A stretch of 64,000 nt of DNA from Treponema sp. (GTDB lineage Bacteria; Spirochaetota; Spirochaetia; Treponematales; Treponemataceae): assembly GCA_017470605.1 (NCBI GenBank), contig JAFUYH010000030.1, forward strand, positions 62,001-126,000. The letters run 5' to 3'. Each line of letters starts with the position of its first letter. The stretch's first letter is position 1. Shown here in pieces: positions 36,813-45,584 of the stretch. Below the pieces are notes generated by a model that was not told the origin of the DNA, did not search any database, and was given only the letters and a program-made list of their open reading frames with translations. Position numbers and translations under genes: made by a program.

Positions 36813-38343
36813 CTTCTAACATCCTTTTTAAAGTCTCAATTAATTTATCTCTGGTAAAATCAGATTTATTTACAAATGCATCTGCTTTTTCCAGAGGCTT
36901 GTCTGCCATAACTACAACAGGAACATTTGAATAGTTTTCCATTCTGCGGATATTATCCAGAAGAATGGCACCGTTCATACGAGGCATTTCATCATCAGTA
37001 AGAATCAAATCAAACTGCTTATGCTTCATCTTTTCTATTGCTTCAATTCCATCCTGTGCTTCATCAACAATATAATTGTTTGAAAGAAGGATGGTCTTTT
37101 GAATCTGTCTTGTAGTCTGAGAATCATCTACAATAAGAATCTTATTAATATGCTTTTTAGTAAGTGCCTCAAATTTCTTTACATCATAACCGCGTAAAGC
37201 CCTGAAGCGTCTCATAATTTCCGGAACATGAAGAATTGGAATCATGTCATATTTTTCATCAAAAGCTAAGCCCTGAACTGGAACAAATTTTTCAAATGCT
37301 GCTGGCATAGGCTTTTTAATTACGGAAACAAATTTCTGAACCTGGTCTACAATAATTCCAATTTTCTGATTCTGGTAATTAACAATCAAAATTGTATCAA
37401 GAATATTCTGAGTTTTTGCTTTTTGATCCGGGAATAATGAAGAAAGAGAATAAACAGGTATTTCTTCTGATTTTTCTTCATCTTTAATTCCAGATTCATT
37501 CTCTACAACATAATTTACAATTTTCTGGTTCTGCTTAATTGAATAATTAAGAGGACTTTCGCAGATTACGTCAAAAATATAATTAGAAGGAATAAGAAAT
37601 TTTTCTCCGTTTGACAATACAAAAAATCCCTGATATTCCTGATGATTTTTAAGGAAGTTTTCATCCTGAACCAAATTCATAAAACTTTCATGGGCAATTT
37701 GAAGAGAACTCTGTAAGCTCTGCGAATCATTTGCAAGAAGTTTATGAACATCCTGCAGAACATGAATGTTTTTATCTGCAATTCCAGACTTCAGCATTGA
37801 AACCTGATTAGAGATGATATAGGTTCGGGCAATCATTTCTTCATGCAGGGTAATGATTTTAGATATTTCCTGCGATGAAATTCTTACAAATTCGTTTGCC
37901 GGCTTTTTTATTTCTTCAACCTGCTTTTTCTCTTCCGCCTGTTTTTTCTGGCCTGCTGCAACAATGATTTTAGCATCAAAAATCTCACCGGCGACAGCCT
38001 TATCACAATACAAAAGATAAATATGAATGTCTTCATCTTCTATTGCAGAGGGATTTTCTTTTATAAGAAGACAAATATGTTCAATTTTATCTGCTACAAG
38101 CAGAATAAGTGTATTTAAATTTTCAGAAAAAGCTAATTTTTTATCACAAAGCGCTTTGTATACATCTTCAAGAGCTTTATATAATTTATAAATACTTATA
38201 TAGCCGAGTATGTGGGAATTATCCTTTGTCATACTGATGTATTTCAGGATTCCATAATAGTTTTTAGGATTCCTGCGTAATTCAGCTATTAAATATCCTG
38301 TTTCCTGAAGATAATATCTAGTTGTTTCCTGTAATTCTGCCAT
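36805..38343 (-). CDS. CheA-like scaffold without kinase: degenerate P1, CheW-like and receiver domains
   Basis: 512 residues. Residues about 1-110 are helical and resemble the CheA P1 (HPt) domain, but the region aligned with the phospho-acceptor histidine reads ISMTKDNSHILGY, where serine replaces the histidine. No dimerisation or ATPase motifs are seen. A CheW-like domain (about 220-380; FVLSNGEKFLIP, GIIVDQVQKFVSV) and a receiver (LIVDDSQTTRQIQ, LILTDDEMPRMNG) follow. It may join the receptor array as an adaptor and receive phosphate from another kinase. AGGTGAG precedes the ATG. Confidence 0.82.
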   Translation of the reverse strand: MAELQETTRYYLQETGYLIAELRRNPKNYYGILKYISMTKDNSHILGYISIYKLYKALEDVYKALCDKKLAFSENLNTLILLVADKIEHICLLIKENPSAIEDEDIHIYLLYCDKAVAGEIFDAKIIVAAGQKKQAEEKKQVEEIKKPANEFVRISSQEISKIITLHEEMIARTYIISNQVSMLKSGIADKNIHVLQDVHKLLANDSQSLQSSLQIAHESFMNLVQDENFLKNHQEYQGFFVLSNGEKFLIPSNYIFDVICESPLNYSIKQNQKIVNYVVENESGIKDEEKSEEIPVYSLSSLFPDQKAKTQNILDTILIVNYQNQKIGIIVDQVQKFVSVIKKPMPAAFEKFVPVQGLAFDEKYDMIPILHVPEIMRRFRALRGYDVKKFEALTKKHINKILIVDDSQTTRQIQKTILLSNNYIVDEAQDGIEAIEKMKHKQFDLILTDDEMPRMNGAILLDNIRRMENYSNVPVVVMADKPLEKADAFVNKSDFTRDKLIETLKRMLEDE

Positions 38344-38351
38344 ACACTCAC

Positions 38352-39170
38352 CTATTTTCTTTTATGAAAATAAAAAATGTTTCCGTCTGAACACTTTTCA
38401 AGTTCTTTGGGAATGATAGAAGAATCAATTGATGCAACTTCATTCATGGAAACAAAAAGATAGCCGCCGTCATTCAAACATTCTGAAACGATTTTCTGCA
38501 AAATCTGTTTTTTCATTTCTAGACTGAAATAAATAAAGACATTTCTTATAAAAATAATATCCTGATTTAAAGGATAATCAATCATCTTTGAAAGATTTAT
38601 CCGCTTTCTTGTGATTTGAGAAGTAATTTCCTTTGGAAGTTCAAATGAACCGTCTTCTTTTTTATATGGCTCAAGCAAAAAATGAAAACAGGAACCATCA
38701 ACGCTTCTAATTGAGTTTTTTCTATAGAATCCCTTCTCGCATATTTCAAGAACATGGGTATTAATATCACTTGCAAAACATTCAGCTTTAATATTCATTG
38801 ATTTTGCAAGCAGATACAGAGAATAAATTTCTTCACCAGAAGAAGCCGCTGCACTCCAGATATTTACCTGCCCGTTATTTCTTAAATTCAATTCGGGAAG
38901 AACTTTATTTCTTAAAATTTCAAACTGAGCCTCTTCCCTAAAAAAATAGGTTTCATTTACTGTAGCATTATTAATCAGATTTACCATTTCATCTTTATTA
39001 AGTTTCAGATAATTAAGGTAATCCAGATGTTCAATTCCGTCTGTCTTTTCAATTTCTGAAGAACGTTTCTGAATATAATTGTAAATGCCAGTTTTATGAC
39101 TATCACGAGGAATAATGCCTGTGGAAAGAGTAATAAGGTCAACAATAACAGAAAAATCTTCAGAATTCAT
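38352..39170 (-). CDS. cheR: Chemoreceptor methyltransferase CheR
   Basis: 272 residues. SAM-dependent methylation of receptor glutamates. NETYFFREEAQFEIL and the SAM region IWSAAASSGEEIYSL are clear, and IIFIRNVFIYF replaces the more usual NVLIYF. The substrate is probably the receptor encoded in the same operon. GAGG lies upstream of the ATG. Confidence 0.92.
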   Translation of the reverse strand: MNSEDFSVIVDLITLSTGIIPRDSHKTGIYNYIQKRSSEIEKTDGIEHLDYLNYLKLNKDEMVNLINNATVNETYFFREEAQFEILRNKVLPELNLRNNGQVNIWSAAASSGEEIYSLYLLAKSMNIKAECFASDINTHVLEICEKGFYRKNSIRSVDGSCFHFLLEPYKKEDGSFELPKEITSQITRKRINLSKMIDYPLNQDIIFIRNVFIYFSLEMKKQILQKIVSECLNDGGYLFVSMNEVASIDSSIIPKELEKCSDGNIFYFHKRK

Positions 39171-39194
39171 CTTTACCTCACAGCCTTTAAGAAC

Positions 39195-40217
39195 TTACCT
39201 TACAAGTTTAAGCACTTCTTTAGGAATTACATCCCTCGGGTAAACTTTTGTTGCCGCATTCAATTCAATAGCGGCAGCAGGCATTCCAAAAACAGCACAA
39301 GTAGACCTGTCTTCTGCTATAGTGTAACCGCCTTTTTCTACAATTTCTTTGCAGCCTTCAGCCCCATCACGGCCCATACCGGTTAAAAGAATGGCAAGGC
39401 AGCCTCTTTTATAAAGATGTGCCGCACTGCGGAAAAGTTTATTAACTGCGGGGCGTAAAAATCTTTCAGGAGGTTCATTAGAAAGCTTTAATACAGGTTT
39501 TCCAGCATCATTTATATAGTCAATAACAAGATGAGTGTCGGCAGGAGCCATATATACATGCCCCGCTATTGCAACTTCCCCGTCTTTTGCCAGATGCATC
39601 GGAGTATTAGGACAACAGGTATTAAACCAGTCAACCATTTTTTTATCAGAACCAACATCGATATGCTGGGCATAAAGAATCGGCAGAGGAAAATTGGAGC
39701 CTAATCCACTCAAAACATGCTGAACGGCTGTAGGGCCGCCTGTAGAAGCACCTATACAAAGAATTTCAAAACCAAGAGGACGATGAGAAGACGTTTCTTC
39801 TTTATCATTGCCATGTGAAGAAGAAACGATTTCTTTTACAGCATCTTCTATTTTGGCAATAAAATTATGCATTACGGAAGCACCATAGGCAGCCAAAGGC
39901 GGTTTTACAACAAATAAAAGAGCACCTTCACTGATTGCATCATTTTTTACTGAATTATCATCTGAATAAATACAGACAGGAATGCCTAAATCATGCTTAA
40001 TCATCTTAAGCGTTTCAATACCGTTCATTTCAGGCATATCATAATCAGTTATAACTAAATCTACTTCATGCTCACGACAGTAATCGACCGCTTTTCTTCC
40101 GTTAGAAACCAGAGCAACCACATCAATTTTAGAAGAAGATTTGAATTCTTTTTCAAAGATTCCTCTTGTAATGGCTGAGTCGTCTGCAATTACGGTACGA
40201 AGTTTAGTGTTTATCAT
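39195..40217 (-). CDS. cheB: Chemotaxis methylesterase CheB
   Basis: 340 residues. The receiver has the phospho-acceptor aspartate in LVITDYDMPEMNG. The esterase has the catalytic serine in CIGASTGGPTAVQ, histidine in YAQHIDVGSDK and aspartate in LLTGMGRDGAEG. It removes methyl groups from receptors. Phosphorylation of its receiver needs a kinase, but no CheA is present in the window. Confidence 0.95.
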   Translation of the reverse strand: MINTKLRTVIADDSAITRGIFEKEFKSSSKIDVVALVSNGRKAVDYCREHEVDLVITDYDMPEMNGIETLKMIKHDLGIPVCIYSDDNSVKNDAISEGALLFVVKPPLAAYGASVMHNFIAKIEDAVKEIVSSSHGNDKEETSSHRPLGFEILCIGASTGGPTAVQHVLSGLGSNFPLPILYAQHIDVGSDKKMVDWFNTCCPNTPMHLAKDGEVAIAGHVYMAPADTHLVIDYINDAGKPVLKLSNEPPERFLRPAVNKLFRSAAHLYKRGCLAILLTGMGRDGAEGCKEIVEKGGYTIAEDRSTCAVFGMPAAAIELNAATKVYPRDVIPKEVLKLVR

Positions 40218-40220
40218 AGT

Positions 40221-40673
40221 CTAGTCTTCCTTTCCAAGATCTCTGCATAAAGTCTGTTCTATTATTTCAGCATCAAAAATAGGAATAACCCTAAGCTTGT
40301 ATTTAACACTGTCTTCATAAACATCTTCTTCTTCCGGTTCAAAAAAAACTTCAATATTTGAAATATGAATGCAAAGCTGATCATCTGCCCTTTTAAAAAG
40401 AAGATAGATTTTTTCTTCAATCTCACAGTTTTCTTCGCCCTGCATTTTCAGAGTATTAACAACAGTATAGGGATTACCACGGCAGTTTAATACTCCTTCA
40501 ACATAGTCAGGGGTAAAAGGAATGGGATGAACCTTAGCTCCATACATTATTTCCTGTACTCTGCTTGATTTATAAGCAAAACTTTGATTGTGTATAGAAA
40601 AAATAACATACGCAGAATCATTTACAGAATAGAGCTGATTAATTTCTTTTTCAGTTTTAGAATCTACTTCCAT
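40221..40673 (-). CDS. cheW: CheW-type coupling protein
   Basis: 150-residue adaptor linking receptors to a kinase. YVIFSIHNQSFAYKSSRVQEI and VEGVLNCRGNPYTVVN are the conserved CheW segments. GGCGG precedes the ATG. It sits directly downstream of the receptor gene. Confidence 0.9.
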   Translation of the reverse strand: MEVDSKTEKEINQLYSVNDSAYVIFSIHNQSFAYKSSRVQEIMYGAKVHPIPFTPDYVEGVLNCRGNPYTVVNTLKMQGEENCEIEEKIYLLFKRADDQLCIHISNIEVFFEPEEEDVYEDSVKYKLRVIPIFDAEIIEQTLCRDLGKED

Positions 40674-40687
40674 AATACCGCCGGTCG

Positions 40688-42481
40688 TTATTTTTTATTT
40701 TTTTCTACTGATTTTACACTGTTGTTCATCTGTTCACTCATAGCTCTGATATGTTCAGATGAAGCAGAAATATTATCAGTTGCAACAGTAAAGTTTTCTA
40801 CACCTGCAGAAATCTGTTTTAGAGCAATAAGAATCTGTTCAGAAGCTGTTGTCTGCTGTTGAATTATATCAGTAATATCTCCTGCAGAGCTGGCTGTAAC
40901 TTCTGCAGAATTCTTTATGCTGGCAAATTTTTCACCAAGACTCTTTGCATTTTCATATCCTTCATTGATTTTTTCCGTTCCGCTTTCAGAAGCAAGAATC
41001 AAAGAGTCAGATGAATGCTGAATTTCTGTAATTCTTTCCTTAATTTCCTTTGTTCCGTCAATAATACCATCAGAAAGACGGCGAATCTCATTAGCAACAA
41101 TACGGAAACTCTTTCCGGCTTCACCTGCGCTGGATGCTTCAAGCTCGGCATTAAAAGCAATAATTTTTGCCTGGTCAGCAACGTTATTAATTAAAGTAAC
41201 GATATCCCAAATACTTTCAATTCTTTCACTCAAGACCTTCATGCCGTCTATAGTCTGCTGGTTGGCATCAAAAATTGCATGAAGCTGAGCCACGTTCTGT
41301 TCTATAGAAGAAACTCCATCAGCAACATCAGCAGAAGTTTTTTCTGCAACCTTTGAAACATCCCGGATTTTTGAAGAAATGCTTTCTGAAAGAGCATTTG
41401 AATCTTCCATTGTAGCTACGATTTCTTTTACCGCAGCACTCTGATCCTGAGAAGTTGCTGCATTTTCTTTTGCGGCAACAACAAGAGTCTGAGTTTCTTC
41501 AAAAAGCTGCTTTCCAAGTTCCTGTTCACCAAGCCTCATTTTTCTTATTGTATTAATGTTTGCAACAGAAGAAACAAAACTGAAAATGGCAAGCAAAATT
41601 TCAAAAATCAGAATTGTATTACCTAACTTGCCCTTAAAATCAACAAGAGGGCCTTCAACTACAATATACCAAGGAGAAGGTCCAATCTTGCAAACAGCAT
41701 AATAATTCTTTTTATCCACAACTGATTTTAACTCGCCGTTCATCCATTCCTTAATATCTCCAGAGAATGAAGTATCAGCAAAATAAGTTCTTGTCATAAT
41801 TTTTGAAGAATCAGAATGAGTCATGTAAAAACCATCCTGATTTATCAAATTCATTTTTGCATTTTGAGAAATTTTTACGTCAGCAAGAATTGCAATCAGT
41901 TCATCAAGCTGAATATCACAGGAAACAACACCTTTCAGCCTGCCCTGCTCATCAAGAACAGCCTTAGAAACAGTAACTGCAAGTTTATTTGTTTCAGCAT
42001 CAAGATATGGTGTAGAAAAATTCATCTGATGAGGATTTTTCTGAGCACTAACAAACCACTGGCGTTCAGTGTGCTCAAAAGATTCAGGAGGCTGCCAGTC
42101 ATTACTCTCTAAAAACAGACCACCCTGTGAACGTTTGACTGTATTACCATAATAGAAGGAAGATGCATACTGAAGGTTTTTTGAAAATGTCTTAACAAGG
42201 GCATACAAAACTTCTGAATCATCAGTAAGAGTTGCAAAGTTTGCAAAGTTTTCTACATTAACAATTACAGGATCCATTTTTTCAAGTACGCTGGAATTCA
42301 TGCGCTCTACAGACCCTTTTAATTCTGCATTAATATAGTACTCAACAATTACGTTTGACATATAATAGAAAAAGGTACATGCAACAACAGTAACCGTAAG
42401 CAGCGGCATCAGCATTCCTAAAAAGAGTTTTCTAGATTTCTTTTTAGTAGACATGTTTTTAAAATCCTGTTTTTTTGCCAT
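40688..42481 (-). CDS. Methyl-accepting chemoreceptor with dCache-like sensor
   Basis: 597 residues. Membrane helices lie at about 18-42 and 283-305 and enclose an outer dCache-like sensor. There is no clear HAMP domain after the second helix. The signalling tip reads DQAKIIAFNAELEASSAGEAGKSF, related to but diverged from the usual QTNLLALNAAIEAARAGE core. The ligand is unknown. AGGAGA precedes the ATG. It is the first gene of the mcp-cheW-cheB-cheR-scaffold-cyclase operon. Confidence 0.92.
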   Translation of the reverse strand: MAKKQDFKNMSTKKKSRKLFLGMLMPLLTVTVVACTFFYYMSNVIVEYYINAELKGSVERMNSSVLEKMDPVIVNVENFANFATLTDDSEVLYALVKTFSKNLQYASSFYYGNTVKRSQGGLFLESNDWQPPESFEHTERQWFVSAQKNPHQMNFSTPYLDAETNKLAVTVSKAVLDEQGRLKGVVSCDIQLDELIAILADVKISQNAKMNLINQDGFYMTHSDSSKIMTRTYFADTSFSGDIKEWMNGELKSVVDKKNYYAVCKIGPSPWYIVVEGPLVDFKGKLGNTILIFEILLAIFSFVSSVANINTIRKMRLGEQELGKQLFEETQTLVVAAKENAATSQDQSAAVKEIVATMEDSNALSESISSKIRDVSKVAEKTSADVADGVSSIEQNVAQLHAIFDANQQTIDGMKVLSERIESIWDIVTLINNVADQAKIIAFNAELEASSAGEAGKSFRIVANEIRRLSDGIIDGTKEIKERITEIQHSSDSLILASESGTEKINEGYENAKSLGEKFASIKNSAEVTASSAGDITDIIQQQTTASEQILIALKQISAGVENFTVATDNISASSEHIRAMSEQMNNSVKSVEKNKK

Positions 42482-42649
42482 CTTACATTCTCCTGCAAAA
42501 ACAATAGTATTACTTTTATATTATCGGCACATTTTTCTATATTATATATCAAAAATCCAAATTATCATATAAAAAGAAGTCAGACAGAAACGAAAGGCTC
42601 AAAATTTTAAAAATTATTTACTTTTTTTGAGTTTTTTGACTTTAACTTA

Positions 42650-42678
42650 TTGACACTTTTTGTTCAGAAGTATATATT
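42650..42678 (+). promoter_or_regulatory. Promoter of the tRNA-Gly gene
   Basis: Consensus TTGACA, 17-base spacer, TATATT; the predicted start is about 7-8 bases before the tRNA. Confidence 0.75.
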
Positions 42679-42691
42679 AAATACATCACTT

Positions 42692-42764
42692 GCGGATGTC
42701 ATATAACGGCTTATTATCTCAGCCTTCCAAGCTGATGACGAGGGTTCGACTCCCTTCATCCGCT
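42692..42764 (+). tRNA. tRNA-Gly (anticodon TCC)
   Basis: The acceptor stem GCGGATG pairs with CATCCGC. The anticodon stem TCAGC/GCTGA holds loop CTTCCAA with anticodon TCC, and the T-arm is AGGG TTCGACT CCCT. The discriminator is T and CCA is not encoded. It reads GGA/GGN glycine codons. It is flanked by its own promoter and terminator. Confidence 0.93.
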
Positions 42765-42769
42765 CTTCA

Positions 42770-42797
42770 GCCTCCTGAATAAGGAGGCCTTTTTTTT
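42770..42797 (+). terminator. Terminator of the tRNA-Gly gene
   Basis: Seven-base arms GCCTCCT/AGGAGGC around GAATA, followed by eight T. Confidence 0.85.
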
Positions 42798-42832
42798 ACA
42801 AACGTTCTCCCTCCCCCACACAATCCTACCTC

Positions 42833-44293
42833 TCATTTCTCAGCTTCCTTTACATATTTGTCCAGCTGCATGTTTGCAAGATTAACCTTCTGAACTACGC
42901 AAGGGCCGGCAATACAGCCGCCTTCGCAGCTCATAACCTCAACAAGGTTTCCGTCACCTTCTTTTGCCTTTACCCTGCCGGCATTTATGTCACCGTAATA
43001 GCGGAGTTTTTTCATACCTTCTTTATTAAGTCCGTTAATTACATCAAGCTTTAAAATTGATGGGTCAGCAAGCCTGCATCTTACAGCCTCTGCCACTCCC
43101 CCGCTCCTTGCAAAATTTCTTCCGCTGGCACTTGGAATCTCAGACGGTTCCTTTTTTACACTTTCAAGTTTTGTAACATCAATTCCCTTTGCTTCAAAAA
43201 ATGCAGAAAGTTCTTCAGCCGTAATTACATAATCAACAAATTCATCATCAAAACCTTCACGTCGTTTTGCAAGACAGGGCCCTACAAAAACAGTCACACA
43301 ATCCTTATCATCCTTTTTAGCAAGCTCTGCCGCATAATGCATAGGACTTCGCGTTTCACTAACACAGGGATCCAAATCCGGAACATGAATATGAACGGCC
43401 CTTACATAAGCCGAACAGCATGATGTAGTCATCAGTTTATCGCCCCGCTTCATCCGCTCCGTAAATTCAGCAGCTTCCTTTTCTGCACAAATATCAGCTC
43501 CCTGAGCAACTTCATAAACCGTCGTAAAGCCCAGCTGTTCAAGCCCCTTCTCAAGCTGTCCCGCAGAACACTTAAACTGAGAAGCAATAGAAGGCGCATA
43601 CATCACACTCACTTTCCGGCCGTTCATAATATGCTTAATTACATCCACAAGCTGACTTTTATCCATCATGGCCCCGAAAGGACACTCCTGCATACATTTC
43701 CCGCAGTAAATACATTTATGAAAATCAATAACTTCGTGGCCGTCTTCACCTTTAGAAATAGCTCCAACAGGACAGGCTGCCTCACAAGGAACTGTAATCC
43801 TAATAATCGCATGGTAAGGACAGTTCTGCTCGCATAATCCGCAGTGAATGCACTTTTCCGCATCAATGTGGGCATGGTGAACAATATGAATCGCTTTTTT
43901 AGGACAGTTCATCATACAAGGCCGGGCAAAACAGCCCTGACAGGCATTTGTAACCATAAAATTCTGCTTTACACAACCGTTGCAGGCTTCGTGCAAAACA
44001 GTAATCATAGGCCAGGTCGGCTTTTCACGAGACAAGGCTTCCCTAGCATAATCATCCAGGTCATTAATATCATTATAATTTTCAACAGAAATGCCCATCC
44101 GGGCCAGCAGCCTCATCCTTAAAAGTTCCCTGTCATGATAAATGCAGCAGCCCACAGGAGCCGTTCCCGCCGGCCTCATTTCCGTAGGAATTTTATTAAT
44201 TTTCCTGGAATCAAGTTCACCTTCCAGCTGAAGTTTAGCAATTCTTACAAGAAGCTCTCTTTTTACGTTTGTAGCATTATTATTGATATTCAT
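42833..44293 (-). CDS. Monomeric [FeFe] hydrogenase, variant H-cluster loop
   Basis: 486 residues, soluble. The N-terminal ferredoxin region has several CxxC clusters (CIHCGLCEQNCPY, CIYCGKCMQECPF). The H-cluster motifs are TTSCCSAYV, VGPCLAKRREGFDDE and EVMSCEGGCIAGP; the first differs from the common TSCCPxW of group A enzymes, so it fits a group B-like or other divergent class. It may evolve or oxidise H2 with ferredoxin as partner, or act as a sensor. A CTGACA-17-TAATAT promoter ends 10 bases before the ATG. There are no maturase genes in the window. Confidence 0.88.
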   Translation of the reverse strand: MNINNNATNVKRELLVRIAKLQLEGELDSRKINKIPTEMRPAGTAPVGCCIYHDRELLRMRLLARMGISVENYNDINDLDDYAREALSREKPTWPMITVLHEACNGCVKQNFMVTNACQGCFARPCMMNCPKKAIHIVHHAHIDAEKCIHCGLCEQNCPYHAIIRITVPCEAACPVGAISKGEDGHEVIDFHKCIYCGKCMQECPFGAMMDKSQLVDVIKHIMNGRKVSVMYAPSIASQFKCSAGQLEKGLEQLGFTTVYEVAQGADICAEKEAAEFTERMKRGDKLMTTSCCSAYVRAVHIHVPDLDPCVSETRSPMHYAAELAKKDDKDCVTVFVGPCLAKRREGFDDEFVDYVITAEELSAFFEAKGIDVTKLESVKKEPSEIPSASGRNFARSGGVAEAVRCRLADPSILKLDVINGLNKEGMKKLRYYGDINAGRVKAKEGDGNLVEVMSCEGGCIAGPCVVQKVNLANMQLDKYVKEAEK

Positions 44294-44302
44294 GATTCTT
44301 CT

Positions 44303-44331
44303 ATATTACTATGAAAGACGATTAATGTCAG
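44303..44331 (-). promoter_or_regulatory. Promoter of the hydrogenase gene
   Basis: On the minus strand CTGACA, 17 bases, TAATAT, then AGAAGAATC and ATG. The leader would be about 3-5 bases. The stretch ATAGAAGAAT before the ATG is the same as in front of rnfC. Confidence 0.55.
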
Positions 44332-44417
44332 TATAAGAAAAAACTCTGATGTTTTCCCATTATGCTTTCAACATCAATTATTGAAGATTCATCACGGATA
44401 GAAGCAGGAGTATCACA

Positions 44418-44522
44418 ATGATAATGACTGATAAAGATTTTATCTCTTCACAAAATATAAAAAAGTGGTTATATTATAAAGATAATCAGGGGAATTTCGT
44501 TAAAAAAATTCCTTATAATTGA
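44418..44522 (+). CDS. Possible 34-residue small protein
   Basis: A short frame from an ATG with AGGAG 7 bases upstream. It starts MIMTDKDFISS and ends KKIPYN, with WLYYK in the middle, and has no match I can name. The stop lies 32 bases before the malate dehydrogenase start. It occupies an otherwise empty 260-base gap. The ribosome site is the only strong argument. Confidence 0.3.
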   Translation: MIMTDKDFISSQNIKKWLYYKDNQGNFVKKIPYN

Positions 44523-44554
44523 ATTGTATAATTTATTTTTTAGGAGACAGAAAT

Positions 44555-45496
44555 ATGTCAAGAAAAATTACTATCATTGGTGCAGGTCAGGTTGGTTCTA
44601 CAGTTGCCTACGCTCTTACTCTTAAACAGATTGCTTCAGAAATCGTCATCATTGATATCATTAAAGAAAAGGCTATGGGTGAAGCAATGGATATCCGTCA
44701 GGGAACTCCATTCATCGGACCAGTTTATGTACATGATGGTGATTATGAAGATGCAAAAGGTTCTGATATTGTAGTATTCACATCTGGTGTAGGCAGAAAA
44801 CCAGGACAGTCTCGTCTTGACCTTACACAGACAAACGTTGATATTACAAAGTCTGTAATTCCTCAGATTACAAAAGCTGCTCCTAATGCACTTTACGTTA
44901 TCGTAGCAAACCCAGTTGATATTCTTACATATCAGTTTGTAAAAACTTCAGGAATTCCTGCAAACCGCATTTTCGGTACAGGTACTATGCTTGATACAGC
45001 ACGTTTCCGCGCTCGCATTGCAGAAAACTACAAAGTAGCACAGGAAAATGTTCACGGTTATGTATTCGGTGAACACGGAGATTCTTCTTTTGTACCTTGG
45101 TCTCTTGCAAACATCGGTTCTATTCCTGTAGATGATTTTGCCAAATCTTACCGAGGAGAAAAACTCCCTGATTTTGATAAAAATGACGTAGAAGACTACA
45201 TCCGCAAGTCTGGAGGAATCATCATTGCTGCTAAGAAATGCACAAACTATGCGATCGGCGTAACAACAGCAACTTTGTGTGAAGCATTGAATTACGACAC
45301 AGATTCAGTTCTTACAATTTCTTCTATGCTGGACGGCGAATACGGAATCAAGGATGTTTGTCTTTCCATTCCAACTGTAATCGGCGGAAACGGAATCAAG
45401 GGAAGAATTGAAGCACCTCTTACAGACAAAGAAATTGAATCTTTGCGCCACAGTGCAGAATGTCTCAAAGACGTTATCAAACAGGTAAACTTCTAA
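44555..45496 (+). CDS. mdh: LDH-like malate dehydrogenase
   Basis: 313 residues of the lactate/malate dehydrogenase superfamily. The Rossmann loop is ITIIGAGQVGST, the catalytic histidine is in VFGEHGDSSFVPWS and the substrate arginine is in GQSRLDL. The loop that decides substrate reads GVGRKPG, with arginine where lactate dehydrogenase has glutamine (position 102), which is the known switch to malate/oxaloacetate. Other segments (GTGTMLDTARFR) are LDH-like. It precedes fumarase and fumarate reductase, supporting malate dehydrogenase. The start MSRKIT has AGGAG upstream, and two TATAAT boxes lie at 44514 and 44527. A repeat pair follows. Confidence 0.85.
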   Translation: MSRKITIIGAGQVGSTVAYALTLKQIASEIVIIDIIKEKAMGEAMDIRQGTPFIGPVYVHDGDYEDAKGSDIVVFTSGVGRKPGQSRLDLTQTNVDITKSVIPQITKAAPNALYVIVANPVDILTYQFVKTSGIPANRIFGTGTMLDTARFRARIAENYKVAQENVHGYVFGEHGDSSFVPWSLANIGSIPVDDFAKSYRGEKLPDFDKNDVEDYIRKSGGIIIAAKKCTNYAIGVTTATLCEALNYDTDSVLTISSMLDGEYGIKDVCLSIPTVIGGNGIKGRIEAPLTDKEIESLRHSAECLKDVIKQVNF

Positions 45497-45497
45497 T

Positions 45498-45567
45498 AGA
45501 TTCCCGTGTCAAGCACGGGAATGACAAATAACCATAAATGTCATTGTCCGGCTTGACCGGACAATCT
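45498..45567. repeat. Inverted pair of REP-like palindromes
   Basis: Two 28-base palindromes, 45498-45525 (in reverse orientation) and 45540-45567 (forward), are separated by 14 bases. Each has the layout GTCAT-stem-CTTGA or similar loop-stem-ATCT; stem parts are CCCGTG/CACGGG and GTCCGG/CCGGAC. The opposed pair resembles a REPIN. It lies between malate dehydrogenase and fumarase. Confidence 0.8.
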
Positions 45568-45584
45568 CTATAAGGACAACAAAC

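Noticed and set aside
44555-45496. Annotation as lactate dehydrogenase
   Set aside because: The specificity residue is arginine and the neighbours are fumarase and fumarate reductase.
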